Origin: Pseudomonas putida
GTDB taxonomy: Bacteria; Pseudomonadota; Gammaproteobacteria; Pseudomonadales; Pseudomonadaceae
Assembly (NCBI RefSeq): GCF_001941965.1
Contig: NZ_MKZO01000079.1
Coordinates: 124,001-188,000, forward strand
Direction of reading: 5' to 3'
Length of the DNA stretch: 64,000 nucleotides
Shown here: piece by piece, positions 16,846 through 25,357 of the stretch
How the letters are laid out: every line of letters begins with the position of its first letter
Position numbering within the stretch: position 1 is the first letter of the stretch
Notes under the pieces: model-generated
The model's database searches: none
Seen by the model: only the letters and a program-made list of their open reading frames with translations
What the model was told of the DNA's origin: nothing
Position numbers and translations under genes: made by a program

Positions 16846-17766
16846 TTAGGCTCCCGGGGTAGCCAAAGCCCCCACCACCTGCTCTACCCCGGCCTTCAAC
16901 CCGGCCACGCTGTCGGCGCTATCGGTCTCCACCACCACCAGCTTCGCCCCCGACGCCGCGATCACCTCCACCACGGCCTGCACCGGCTGCTTGTGATGCA
17001 GCACCAGCGCCACATCCTGCCCCTTCAGTTCCTCACCCAGCTGCTTGAGCTGCTCCGGCGTCCACTGCTCATCTGCCACCTGGGGATGATCGATCAGGTC
17101 CAGGTTCAGGCCGCCCACCAGATACCCCAGCCGATCCGACAGGTTGACCACGCTCAGGTTGTCCGCCTCGGCCAGCTTCGCCTCGCTGCTGGCGCTGAGG
17201 TCGAGCAACTGGCGCTTGAGCCCGGCCAGGTTGGCCTGGATCTTCTCGTGGTCGGCCGGCGACAGGCGCCCGAGGTCATTGGCCAGCACGTCGGCCATGC
17301 GCCCCATATTGGTCGGGCTCAGCCAGGGATAAGCGGCAAGGACGTTGTCGCCCTGCACCGCGATACCCGGCAGGGCGCCGTCCACCGGGCGCGCCGCATC
17401 GATCTCGACGATACGGATATTGCTGCGACGGGCTACCGGGTACAGCGGATCGTCGCTCCAGATCGAGCGCAGGCCGATCACCGCATCGGCCTTGCCTGCG
17501 GCTTTGTGCAGGCTGGCGCCGCCACGGCCGCTGAAGTACGACGGCTGGCGCGTGGCCGGGATGTTCTCCGGTGCGGCGCGCACCAGCTTCACCGAGGTGC
17601 CGTCCAGCAGCAGGGCGCCAAGGCCGTAGGTCACCGGCAGCGAGGCGAGCACGGTGACGCCGGCCTGCTGTTGCGCGGCAGGTTTCGCCGGGCTCTGCGC
17701 CTGGACGGCGAGGGGCAGGCCAGCCAGCAGCAGGGCCAGGCTCAGGTGCTTGAGGGTAGGAGTCAT
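16846..17766 (-). CDS. fpvF: Periplasmic binding protein FpvF (ferripyoverdine/iron ABC transporter)
   Basis: 306 residues with a Sec signal (hydrophobic run to AVQA, about residue 23). It belongs to the ZnuA-type cluster-9 binding-protein family: the helical backbone segment around MGRMADVLANDL...HEKIQANLAGLKRQL is recognisable. The His ligands that hold metal in such proteins are missing; for example, PWLSPTNMG stands where NPHxFLS is expected. This fits what is known for P. aeruginosa FpvF, which binds the siderophore complex, whereas FpvC binds the metal. Last gene of the fpvGHJKCDEF operon; its ATG overlaps the fpvE stop. Confidence 0.85.
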   Translation of the reverse strand: MTPTLKHLSLALLLAGLPLAVQAQSPAKPAAQQQAGVTVLASLPVTYGLGALLLDGTSVKLVRAAPENIPATRQPSYFSGRGGASLHKAAGKADAVIGLRSIWSDDPLYPVARRSNIRIVEIDAARPVDGALPGIAVQGDNVLAAYPWLSPTNMGRMADVLANDLGRLSPADHEKIQANLAGLKRQLLDLSASSEAKLAEADNLSVVNLSDRLGYLVGGLNLDLIDHPQVADEQWTPEQLKQLGEELKGQDVALVLHHKQPVQAVVEVIAASGAKLVVVETDSADSVAGLKAGVEQVVGALATPGA

Positions 17767-18662
17767 GCCGGGTTTCCTTGCAGGCGTGGAACCAGGCCGC
17801 GGGCCAGCGCGGCGAGGGCGAAGAAGCTGCCGGCGACCAGGATGATCGCTGCGCCCGAAGGCACCGGCAGGTCGAAGACGATGGGCAACAGGATGCCGAT
17901 CAGCGTACTGAACGTGGCGATCAGCACCGAGGTGAAGAAGAAGCCCTTGAGCGACTGGCTGACCAGCCGCGCCGCCGCCGCCGGGATCACCAGCAGGGCA
18001 CCGACCAGGATCGCGCCAATCACCTTCACTGCGGCCACCGTGACCAGGGTCACCAGGACCACGAACAGGTAGTCCAGGCGCTTCACCGCCACCCCGCGCA
18101 CCGCCGCAAGCTGCGGGTTGAAGCTGGCCAGCATGATGCGGTTGTACAGCGGCAGGGCCAGGGCCAGGACCAGGCTGCCGACGATGCCCAGGACCACCAG
18201 GTCATGCCCGCTGACCGTCAGCACCGAGCCGAACAGGACGTTCTCGAGGATGTGCACGTTGATCTTGCCCGCCAGCATCAGCAGCAGGCTCGCGCCCAGG
18301 GCCAGGGACACCGAGAGGAACACGCCGATCAGGGTGTCCGGCGACAGGCCGGTGCGGTTGCGCAGGTAGTTGAGCAGGATGCCGAACAGCAGGCAGTAGC
18401 CGAACAGGCTGCCATAGGGCCCGGTGTAGGGTTCGCCGAGGAGGATGCCGATGGCCACGCCGGTCAGCGCCGCGTGGCCCACGGCTTCGGAGAAGAAGGC
18501 GAAGCGCTTGACCACCACCAGGGTGCCGAGGCCGCCCAGCACCGGGCCGATCATCAGCCCGGCGAGCAGGGCATTGACCACGAAGCCGTAGGCCAGGGCC
18601 TCGGGCAGATAGCCGGAACTGGCCCAGCCCTGGATCAGCAGGCGGAATTCTTCGTAGTTCAT
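17763..18662 (-). CDS. fpvE: ABC transporter permease FpvE
   Basis: 299 residues, about eight hydrophobic segments, of the ZnuB/MntB-type metal permease family. Conserved family stretches include VKRFAFFSEAVGHAALTG near the N-terminus, LGEPYTGP, and the GAILVGALLVIPAAAARL cytoplasmic-loop region. It moves iron released from ferripyoverdine across the inner membrane together with the ATPase FpvD. The start ATG overlaps the fpvD stop (ATGA) and its own stop overlaps the fpvF start, so the transporter core is translationally coupled. Confidence 0.9.
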   Translation of the reverse strand: MNYEEFRLLIQGWASSGYLPEALAYGFVVNALLAGLMIGPVLGGLGTLVVVKRFAFFSEAVGHAALTGVAIGILLGEPYTGPYGSLFGYCLLFGILLNYLRNRTGLSPDTLIGVFLSVSLALGASLLLMLAGKINVHILENVLFGSVLTVSGHDLVVLGIVGSLVLALALPLYNRIMLASFNPQLAAVRGVAVKRLDYLFVVLVTLVTVAAVKVIGAILVGALLVIPAAAARLVSQSLKGFFFTSVLIATFSTLIGILLPIVFDLPVPSGAAIILVAGSFFALAALARGLVPRLQGNPA

Positions 18663-19411
18663 CAGACGCTGCCCTCGCTGCGCGGGTGGATGGAGAACAG
18701 GCCGAGCAGGCGCTCTGGCGTGAGGGCTTCCTTGGGCGGCGCATCGAACAGCACCCGACGGCTCAGGCCGGTCACGCGGTCGGCGAGGCGGGTCACGGCT
18801 TGCAGGTCGTGCTCGATCCACAACACCGTGGTTCCGGCCTGGCGCCATTCGCCGAGCAGGCGCTCGAACACCTGGATCCCGGCTTCGTCCAACGCTGACA
18901 TGGGTTCGTCGAGCACCAGCAGTTGCGGCGCCGGAATCAGGCCCTGGGCCAGCAGCACGCGCTGGCGCTCGCCACCGGACAGGGCGCCCATGCGCCGCTT
19001 GCGCTTGTCTTGCATGCCGACCCGGGCCAGCGCGGCGTCGATGGCCGGCGCAACCCGTTTCGACAGGCCGAGGAAGGCCGGCGTGCGCTGGCACATGGCG
19101 GCCATGAAATCGTCCACGGTCATCGGCAGGCCGCGGTCGAATTCCAGGGCTTGCGGGACGTAGCCGATGACCTGGGCGTCGTCCGGCCAGGTCAGGGTCA
19201 GGCGGCCCTGGTGCGGCATCTGGCCGAGCAGGGTCTTGATCAGCGAGCTCTTGCCGCCGCCATTCGGGCCGACGATGGCATGCACGCTGCCGGCCGCGAC
19301 CTGGAAACGCACCTGGTCGAGGATGTGCGTGCGGCCGAGGGTCAGGTCGATGCCGTCGAACGCGATGGACGGCCCGCACGGCGCGGCGACGACGGGTTCG
19401 GCCACGGTCAT
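18662..19411 (-). CDS. fpvD: ABC transporter ATP-binding protein FpvD
   Basis: 249 residues. Walker A GPNGGGKSS (about 48-56), signature LSGGERQ (about 144-150) and Walker B LLVLDEP (about 164-170) are intact, with the switch His in WIEHDLQ. It powers the FpvE permease. Its start overlaps the fpvC stop by 4 nt. The extra N-terminal stretch (MTVAEPVVAA) is not needed for the fold, but no internal Met offers a better start. Confidence 0.92.
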   Translation of the reverse strand: MTVAEPVVAAPCGPSIAFDGIDLTLGRTHILDQVRFQVAAGSVHAIVGPNGGGKSSLIKTLLGQMPHQGRLTLTWPDDAQVIGYVPQALEFDRGLPMTVDDFMAAMCQRTPAFLGLSKRVAPAIDAALARVGMQDKRKRRMGALSGGERQRVLLAQGLIPAPQLLVLDEPMSALDEAGIQVFERLLGEWRQAGTTVLWIEHDLQAVTRLADRVTGLSRRVLFDAPPKEALTPERLLGLFSIHPRSEGSV

Positions 19412-20322
19412 GCCTGGTTCTCCTTGATCGCCCGGACCACGGTGTCGAGGTTGCGCTCCATCTCCACCTCGTATTTCTCCTTGGTGTACTCGCCGTAGGA
19501 GATATGGGTCAGCGGGTACAGCTTGACCCCGGCTTCACGCTGGATGGTCTCGACATAGGCGGACGGGAAATCCATCTCGGAGAAGATCACCTTGACGTCC
19601 AGGGCATGCAACTGGTCGATGGTCTTCTTCAGTTGCGCCGGGCTCGGCTCGATACCGTGGGCCGGTTCCACCACGGCGGTGACTTCCAGGCCGAACTCGC
19701 GCACCAGGTAGTCGTAGGCGGCATGGATGGTCGCCACGCGGAACGACGGGTTCGGCGCCTCGGTCAGCTGAGCCAGGGCGTCGGCGCGCAGCTTGCGCAG
19801 GCGCTTGGCGTAGTCGCGGGCGTTCTGGCTGTAGAACTTCGCGTTGTCCGGGTCCAGCTTGCCCAGCTCGCGGGCGATGTTGTTGACCTGGGCGATGCTG
19901 GCGCTGATCGACAGGAAGGTGTGCGGGTTGACTACCTTGCCGGCACCCCGGGCGGCGATGCCGGTGGCAGCCAGCAGCGGCACGTTGGCATTGGATTCGA
20001 TGGTGGCGATGCCGGGCTTTTCGCTGGCGGCGATCATGCGGTCGGCGAAGTCGTCGTGGCCGACCCCGTTGAGCACGATCACATCGAGGCTGCCGATGCG
20101 CTTGATGTCATCGGCCCGTGGCTCGTAGGCGTGGGGGTTGAAGCCGGCCGGAATCAGCGGCACCACCTCGGCGCGGTCGCCGACGATATTGCTGACGTAG
20201 CTGTAGTACGGATGCAGGGTGATGCCGATCCGCAGCGGCTTGCCATTTTCGGCGAGGGCCAGGGCGGGCAGGGCCAGGGCGACGAACAGGCTGAGGACTC
20301 GGAGAACAACGGAACGGAGCAT
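19408..20322 (-). CDS. fpvC: Metal-binding periplasmic protein FpvC (ferripyoverdine/iron ABC transporter)
   Basis: 304 residues from the ATG at 20322, which has AAGGA about 6 nt upstream; the ATG at 20328 abuts that site. The Sec signal ends at ALALA (about residue 24). ZnuA-type ligands are kept: His64 (FNPHAYEP), His134 (NPHTFLS), His200 (IHAAYDYL) and an acidic pair in FSEMDF (Glu249/Asp251). There is no His-rich loop of the zinc-specific type. In P. aeruginosa the equivalent protein binds the iron freed from pyoverdine and passes it to FpvDE. The gene context (fpvGHJK upstream, fpvDEF downstream, pvdMNO nearby) favours this over a zinc or manganese role. Confidence 0.88.
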   Translation of the reverse strand: MLRSVVLRVLSLFVALALPALALAENGKPLRIGITLHPYYSYVSNIVGDRAEVVPLIPAGFNPHAYEPRADDIKRIGSLDVIVLNGVGHDDFADRMIAASEKPGIATIESNANVPLLAATGIAARGAGKVVNPHTFLSISASIAQVNNIARELGKLDPDNAKFYSQNARDYAKRLRKLRADALAQLTEAPNPSFRVATIHAAYDYLVREFGLEVTAVVEPAHGIEPSPAQLKKTIDQLHALDVKVIFSEMDFPSAYVETIQREAGVKLYPLTHISYGEYTKEKYEVEMERNLDTVVRAIKENQA

Positions 20323-20338
20323 GGGCATTCCTTGCGGG

Positions 20339-20905
20339 TCAGTGCTGATGCTGGCGGGTGACACCGGCGTCGTAGTGGGTGGCGATCTGTTTCCAGCCGG
20401 CGCCCTGCAGGGTGCTGGCGCTCAGGTCGGCGGGCAGACTGGGTGCGGCCTCGCGGCTGAGCCAGACATCGGCTGCGCCGTCATGGGCCTCGGGCACCAG
20501 CAGGACGAAGCTGCCGGCGGTGTCCGGCTTCGGGCTCAGGCCGACATAGGCGGCGTTGACCTGGCGCCACTGGTGCGCACCGCGGGTGACGCTGCTGGCA
20601 TCGGCGACGAAGGGGGCGAAGCCTTCCTCGGCCAGCAGTTCGACACTGACCAGGCCGGGCTCTTCCGCGCGGCGTGCCTGGATCTCGTCGAAGGCCACCC
20701 GCAGGTCGGTATAGATGCCCTGTTCGGCGGCATTCAGGTCGAGCCGCGCATCCAGTTGGTGGGCCTCGACCCGGGTCTGCTCCTCGCGCTCGCCGCGCAG
20801 GCCGACCACCGTGGCGGCCAGCACCAGGATCAGCAGCGCGACCAGCGCCACGTACAGGGTTTCATGCCCGGCGCCGGCCGGGCGCACCACCTGGACCCGG
20901 CTCAT
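20339..20905 (-). CDS. fpvK: FpvK-like inner-membrane protein (DUF6162)
   Basis: 188 residues with one N-terminal transmembrane helix (about 17-37) and a periplasmic domain ending in a short His-rich tail (HYDAGVTRQHQH). Its place between the small FpvJ protein and FpvC is the same as in the P. aeruginosa fpvGHJK-fpvCDEF operon, where FpvGHJK help release iron from pyoverdine. The molecular role of FpvK itself is not established. The start ATG overlaps the fpvJ stop. Confidence 0.8.
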   Translation of the reverse strand: MSRVQVVRPAGAGHETLYVALVALLILVLAATVVGLRGEREEQTRVEAHQLDARLDLNAAEQGIYTDLRVAFDEIQARRAEEPGLVSVELLAEEGFAPFVADASSVTRGAHQWRQVNAAYVGLSPKPDTAGSFVLLVPEAHDGAADVWLSREAAPSLPADLSASTLQGAGWKQIATHYDAGVTRQHQH

Positions 20906-21225
20906 GGCTCACCGATGTCGGCGTAGTCGATTTCCACCACGTGCCCGGGACCTGCGTCGAACAGTACATAGAACTCGCCGGTCGGGCGCTTGAAGGTCAG
21001 GGTCGAGTCTTCGCCGAGCTTGCCCGGGACCAGCACCGTCTCGTCGTAGCCGATCACATCGAGGGTCACCCCCGGTGCGCCGCTGCCGTCGGAAAAGCCG
21101 CCGGTGCATTTGATCTGCTCGCCGGCGACCGGCTCGCATTGGCACATCGGGTTGTGCGCCAGGGCGGGGCCGGCGCAGGCCAGCAGCAACAAGGGCAGGG
21201 CGAGCCTGCCGGCGTTGAGAATCAT
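20902..21225 (-). CDS. fpvJ: FpvJ-like small periplasmic Cys-containing protein
   Basis: 107 residues. AAGGAGG lies a few bases before the ATG. The signal peptide ends at ALA before HNPMCQC, so the mature N-terminus is a compact Cys/His motif (H-N-P-M-C-Q-C, then a third Cys about 14 residues on) that could bind metal or form disulfides. The rest is beta-rich. Identified by position in the fpv operon; it overlaps the neighbouring genes by a few bases at both ends. Confidence 0.75.
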   Translation of the reverse strand: MILNAGRLALPLLLLACAGPALAHNPMCQCEPVAGEQIKCTGGFSDGSGAPGVTLDVIGYDETVLVPGKLGEDSTLTFKRPTGEFYVLFDAGPGHVVEIDYADIGEP

Positions 21226-21767
21226 GGTTTGCCTCCTTGTTTGTTGAGCCAGGCGAGGGTGGCGGGGGATGCCTTGGCCAGGGGGACCGAGGCCTGGTGC
21301 ATGCTGCCGTCCCAGCCTTCGAGGGTGATCCACAGTTCGGCGTCGGCGCGGGTGCGCTCCGGCACCGGCAGGCTGGTGCTCATGCGGTGCGGGTTGCCGA
21401 AGAAGATGGTGCCGGCGGCGCGCAGGCTGCGGGGTTTGCCGATACGCAAGTAGCTGGCCTTGACCTCGCTGCCGCAGGTGCTGCACAGGGAGGCGTTGAA
21501 GGCCTTGAAGTAGCCGGCCGGGCCGTCGGGGCGCGGGGCTTCGTCACGCAGTTCGGCGAGGCTGATGCTCCACGGGCCGACCGCGATGTTCTCGATCGGG
21601 TTGGCGCCCAGGCCGCTGTCGCCGCGGAACAGCTTCACGTCGGCGAAGTACTTGGGCATGAAGCCCAGGGGCACGAGCAGCAGCAGGATGTTCAGGTGGA
21701 AACGCCATTTCAGCCACCACTGTTTCACGGGGCCTGGCGTGGCGATGGCGTGGCTGGCCTGGCTCAT
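21222..21767 (-). CDS. fpvH: FpvH-like membrane-anchored protein
   Basis: 181 residues with one transmembrane helix near the N-terminus (about 24-40) and a periplasmic domain containing C-S-T-C (a possible redox or metal site). It sits between the PepSY reductase FpvG and FpvJ with overlapping ends. Equivalent proteins assist iron release from ferripyoverdine in P. aeruginosa; the biochemical role is unknown. Confidence 0.75.
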   Translation of the reverse strand: MSQASHAIATPGPVKQWWLKWRFHLNILLLLVPLGFMPKYFADVKLFRGDSGLGANPIENIAVGPWSISLAELRDEAPRPDGPAGYFKAFNASLCSTCGSEVKASYLRIGKPRSLRAAGTIFFGNPHRMSTSLPVPERTRADAELWITLEGWDGSMHQASVPLAKASPATLAWLNKQGGKP

Positions 21768-22966
21768 GGTTGTACCTCCGTAGTGGTTTGCGCAGCGGCC
21801 TTGCGGGCGCGCGGTTGCTTGTCCGCGCGCTTGAGGGCGGCGGCGGTGGCCTGGGCGGTGCGCTTGGTCCAGATCAGCAGGCCGCTGAGCACCATCATCG
21901 ACAGCAGCAGGCCGAAGAAGGCCCAGATCAGCTTGATCGCCAGGCCGCCGAAGTCACCGGTGTGCAATGGGCGCATGGACTCGGTGACGAACTCCAGGGC
22001 CGAGCGGTCGCCGACCAGGAACGAGGCATCGACGTTGCGCGTATAGGGGTTGACGTTGGCGGTCTGGAACATCAGCGGGTACCAGCCGCGCCCGCCCAGG
22101 TAAATGTGCCCGTAGGCGTTGGAAGGCAACTGGGCGAAGCTCACGTCCAGGCCGGGGATCTGGCTGGTGGCGATGCGTGTGGCTTCGTCCAGGTCGATGC
22201 GCGGCACTGGCGCCCTGCTGTCCGAGAGCGGCACGTCCTCGCGGGCAATCACCGGGGTGATTGGCTCGGTGGAGATAGTGATGTGGTTGTCGGCGAGGAT
22301 CGCCTGGATCAGGAACCAGGTACCGGTGATGGAGATCACCGCGATGAACCAGATCGACCAGATGCCACTCAGGCGATGGAAATCGCCCCAGAAGATCCGT
22401 GCGCCGTGGTTGAAACGCAGGGTCGGTTTGAAAAAGCCCTTCCAGAAACGCTTGTAGACCACCAGCCCGGTGACCAGCGAAGCGAGCATCGGCAGGCCCA
22501 GCAGCGACACCAGGTACCAGCCCCAGCTGTAGCCATTGGTGAAGGGCACCAGCCACCAGCCATGCAGGGCACGGGTGAAGCCCTCGAAGTTGAAGTCCGG
22601 GCTCTTGCCCTGGATCGCCCCGGTGTAGGGGTTCACGTACAGGGTGGGTGCCGTGCCGTCGGGGAAGGTCACCGCGGCGTTGAGGGCGAAGTGCGAGCCG
22701 TCCGGCTGGCTGATGAAGCGCACCGCCATGTCCGGCTCGGCCTTCTGCAGGGCGTCGAGGACCTGCTGGAAGCTCAGGCGCTCGGCATCGTCATTCGGCT
22801 TGCTGGCGCGTACATCCGGGTTGGCCAGCCAGACGATTTCCTGGCTGACCACGGCCAGGGTGCCGGTGACACAGACGATCAGCACGAAGAACCAGATCGG
22901 CAGGGCAAGCCAGCTGTGAACCAGGAACCACAACCTGGATTTGGACTTTTTCGATTGTTGGGCCAT
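21764..22966 (-). CDS. fpvG: PepSY-domain inner-membrane iron reductase FpvG
   Basis: 400 residues. The start is MAQQSKKSKS at 22966; an open frame extends 39 codons upstream, but those codons look non-coding. The protein has a PepSY_TM layout: a first helix directly after a basic N-terminus, a large periplasmic loop, helices around GWYLVSLLGLPMLASLVTGL and SIWFIAVISITGTW, and a final helix before a Lys/Arg/Ala-rich tail. In P. aeruginosa FpvG reduces Fe(III) bound to pyoverdine so that iron can be released. First gene of an eight-gene operon running to fpvF. No PvdS box was found in the 213 nt upstream. Confidence 0.88.
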   Translation of the reverse strand: MAQQSKKSKSRLWFLVHSWLALPIWFFVLIVCVTGTLAVVSQEIVWLANPDVRASKPNDDAERLSFQQVLDALQKAEPDMAVRFISQPDGSHFALNAAVTFPDGTAPTLYVNPYTGAIQGKSPDFNFEGFTRALHGWWLVPFTNGYSWGWYLVSLLGLPMLASLVTGLVVYKRFWKGFFKPTLRFNHGARIFWGDFHRLSGIWSIWFIAVISITGTWFLIQAILADNHITISTEPITPVIAREDVPLSDSRAPVPRIDLDEATRIATSQIPGLDVSFAQLPSNAYGHIYLGGRGWYPLMFQTANVNPYTRNVDASFLVGDRSALEFVTESMRPLHTGDFGGLAIKLIWAFFGLLLSMMVLSGLLIWTKRTAQATAAALKRADKQPRARKAAAQTTTEVQP

Positions 22967-23179
22967 TGCATCAGTCTTTTTTGTAAAAAGTGAGGTCGAG
23001 CTGATGCTCAACCGAGGGGCTGCATTAGTAAGGACGGATGAGAATCGGAAACCCGTCAGGGAAAATGTAAGTAAATAATTCAAAGACGGATTTCCGGGCA
23101 GCTCCCGGGGGACTGATGTGCTGACTGCAAGCCTCCTGATCGGATGGGCTACGCGGGCCCTGTGGGAGCGGTGGAAACC

Positions 23180-24040
23180 TTAGAGTTCGCGGATCACCCG
23201 GAACCCGATCCAGTCCCCGCGCGTGGTGATGTACACATTGTTGCGATTGCCCGAGCGCGAGAAGATCGGCGCCTCGCCCCAGTCGTTGCCACGGATCTGC
23301 ACCAGCTTGCAGCCAGGCTCCTTCCACGCGCTGCCGTCGCTCGGCGCGCCGACATAGCTGTCGTGGTAGCAGTCGGCAACCAGCTCGTAGACATTGCCGT
23401 GCATGTCGTACATGCCGAAAGCATTGGGCGGGTAGCTGCCCACCGGCGAGGTGTAACTGTAGCCGTCCTTGGGCCCGTAGACGTTGGCATGCCGGCTGAT
23501 CTCGTATTCCGCATCCGGATCCAGCGGGAACGGGAAGGGCCCGGTGCTACCGCCGCGGGCGGCGTATTCGCGCTCGGCTTCGCTGACCATGCGGTAGTGC
23601 TTGCCGGTCTTCTTCGACAGCCAGGCCACATAGGCCTCGATATCGTGGTAGTCCATGCACACCGCCGGCTGCCGCGGCCCCTGCTTGTAGCGCGGTTTGC
23701 TGGCCTTGCACTCGCGGCCCGGGCGGGTGTCGCCATCGGCGATCTTTACCCCGGACTCACGGATATAGGCATCCCATTCCCCGGCCGTGACCTGGAAACG
23801 GCTGATGGCGAACGGCTTGGCGAAGGTCACCTCATGCAGCGGGCCTTCATCCGGCTGGCGCCCCAGTTCCTCCTCCGGGGTGCCCATGGTGAAAGTGCCG
23901 GCAGGCAGCACGACCATTTCCGGGCAACTGGTCTTGCAGTCACGGAACACCGTGCCGGGTTTGTCGCCCGCCGCCAGGGCGGGCAGGCTGGCGGCGCCGA
24001 GCAGGGCGGCGAGGGTCAGGCGGGTAAGGTTGAACGTCAT
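23180..24040 (-). CDS. pvdO: Pyoverdine maturation protein PvdO (formylglycine-generating-enzyme-like)
   Basis: 286 residues with a Sec signal ending ALAAG. The body is the FGE-sulfatase/SUMF1 fold: the LPAGTFTMGTPEEE opening, F-x-V-T-x-x-E-W-D-A-Y, R-M-V-S-E-A-E-R-E-Y-A-A-R-G, N-A-F-G-M-Y-D-M-H-G-N-V-Y-E and the W-I-G-F-R-V end. PvdO works in the periplasm and is needed for the final oxidation that gives the mature pyoverdine chromophore. Last gene of pvdMNO; a 14-nt gap separates it from pvdN. Confidence 0.9.
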   Translation of the reverse strand: MTFNLTRLTLAALLGAASLPALAAGDKPGTVFRDCKTSCPEMVVLPAGTFTMGTPEEELGRQPDEGPLHEVTFAKPFAISRFQVTAGEWDAYIRESGVKIADGDTRPGRECKASKPRYKQGPRQPAVCMDYHDIEAYVAWLSKKTGKHYRMVSEAEREYAARGGSTGPFPFPLDPDAEYEISRHANVYGPKDGYSYTSPVGSYPPNAFGMYDMHGNVYELVADCYHDSYVGAPSDGSAWKEPGCKLVQIRGNDWGEAPIFSRSGNRNNVYITTRGDWIGFRVIREL

Positions 24041-24054
24041 CGCAAGGCCTTCTT

Positions 24055-25341
24055 TCAGAGTTTCTTGATCAGCAGGGCCATGGCCCGATCGATTTCCTGC
24101 TCGTTGTTGAGCAGGCCCGGGGCCAGGCGGATCACCGGGCCGACATCGCGGTACACCGCGTCGGACATCACCTTGTTGTCCGCGAGGTAGGCGGCGATGG
24201 CATCCGGGTCGCGATCCTTGATGCGGAAGAAGGTGAACCCGGCGGAGAATTGGTTGCTGCGCGGGGTCACCAGTTGGATCTGCTTGTGCTCGAGCAGGCG
24301 TTCCTTGAGGCGGTCGTTGAGCTGGTGGATGCGCGCCTGCACGTCGGCCTTGCCCAGTTGCAGGTGCAGTTCGAAGGCCTTGCCCATGGCCCAGCGGTGC
24401 TCGAAGGCGTGGTAGCCGCCCGGGGTCATGATGGTGGCGAAGTCTTCTTCCTGGGAGAAGGTGGCAAAGGTCGGGGTCAGCGCGTCCATCTTCTCCGAGG
24501 CGGCGCAGATCAGCCCGGTACCCCGTGGGCCGAACATCCATTTGTGCACGCCGGAGATGAAGTAGTCGCAGTTGAAGTCGGCGAAGCGCTGGTTGTCCAC
24601 GCCGAAGCCGTGCACGCCGTCCACCACGTAGATGATCCGCCGGCTTTCGTCGCGGTCGCGGTTGTGCCGGCGGACAATCTCGCCGATCTCGCCCACCGGC
24701 AGCTTCACGCCGCTGCCGGAGTGTACCCAGGTCATGCCGAGCACGCGGGTTTCCGGGCGGATAGCCTGGTCGACGGTAGTCAGCACCTGGTCTTTGGAGA
24801 TCTCCCACGGGTCCTTGAACAGGCGCAGCTTGCGCACCTTGGTGCCCTGGCGCTGGGTACGGAAGGCCAGGCTTTTGTGGGTGGAGTAGTGCTCGTGTTC
24901 GGTGGTGAGGATTTCCTGGTCGGCGCCCACCTGCAGGCCGCCGTAGATCATGCCCAGGCCCTCGGTGGTGCTGCCGGTCAGGGCGATCTGCCGCGGGCGC
25001 ACTTCCAGGTAGCGCGCGGCCCAGTCGCGGACCTCGCCTTCGCGCTTCCATTCGTACTGGCTTTCCCAGTCCATCAGGACAGCGGGATTGCGGTCGATTT
25101 CGCGGCGGTAGTAGTCGATGGCCTCCTGCACCGGACGCGGATGGGCGGTGATCAGGAAGTTGGCGAAGTGCGCGGTGTCCGGGTCGAGGGGGAACAGGGC
25201 GCGCAACTGGCGCCATTTGTCCGGCCCCTGGAGCAGCGGCGTGCTGGCAGGTTTTTCGGCAGCATTGACCAGCGAGCTGGCCAGCGGCAGGCCGGCACTG
25301 AGGATGGCGGCCTGCTTGAGAAAGGTACGGCGGTCGGTCAT
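24055..25341 (-). CDS. pvdN: Pyoverdine side-chain-modifying PLP enzyme PvdN (Tat-exported)
   Basis: 428 residues from the ATG at 25341. The N-terminus MTDRRTFLKQ followed by a hydrophobic run is a twin-arginine signal, as known for PvdN, which folds with its PLP cofactor before export. It is a class V aminotransferase-like protein: VVDGVHGFG (PLP-contacting Asp), then S-G-V-H-K-W-M-F-G-P with the Schiff-base Lys, then G-T-G-L-I. PvdN converts the N-terminal glutamate of the pyoverdine precursor to succinamide in the periplasm. It starts 16 nt after pvdM. Confidence 0.92.
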   Translation of the reverse strand: MTDRRTFLKQAAILSAGLPLASSLVNAAEKPASTPLLQGPDKWRQLRALFPLDPDTAHFANFLITAHPRPVQEAIDYYRREIDRNPAVLMDWESQYEWKREGEVRDWAARYLEVRPRQIALTGSTTEGLGMIYGGLQVGADQEILTTEHEHYSTHKSLAFRTQRQGTKVRKLRLFKDPWEISKDQVLTTVDQAIRPETRVLGMTWVHSGSGVKLPVGEIGEIVRRHNRDRDESRRIIYVVDGVHGFGVDNQRFADFNCDYFISGVHKWMFGPRGTGLICAASEKMDALTPTFATFSQEEDFATIMTPGGYHAFEHRWAMGKAFELHLQLGKADVQARIHQLNDRLKERLLEHKQIQLVTPRSNQFSAGFTFFRIKDRDPDAIAAYLADNKVMSDAVYRDVGPVIRLAPGLLNNEQEIDRAMALLIKKL

Positions 25342-25357
25342 GTCGGGGCAGTCCGGT

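Noticed and set aside
16846..22966. Zinc (ZnuABC) or manganese uptake operon
   Set aside because: Although the binding proteins, ATPase and permease belong to the zinc/manganese transporter family, gene order (PepSY reductase, two small proteins, DUF6162 protein, two binding proteins) and proximity to pvdMNO match the ferripyoverdine fpv system. No zinc-responsive Zur box was seen.
22967..23179. PvdS box or Fur box upstream of fpvG
   Set aside because: No TAAAT-N16/17-CGT on the coding strand and no convincing Fur-type inverted repeat; the partial matches were too weak to report.
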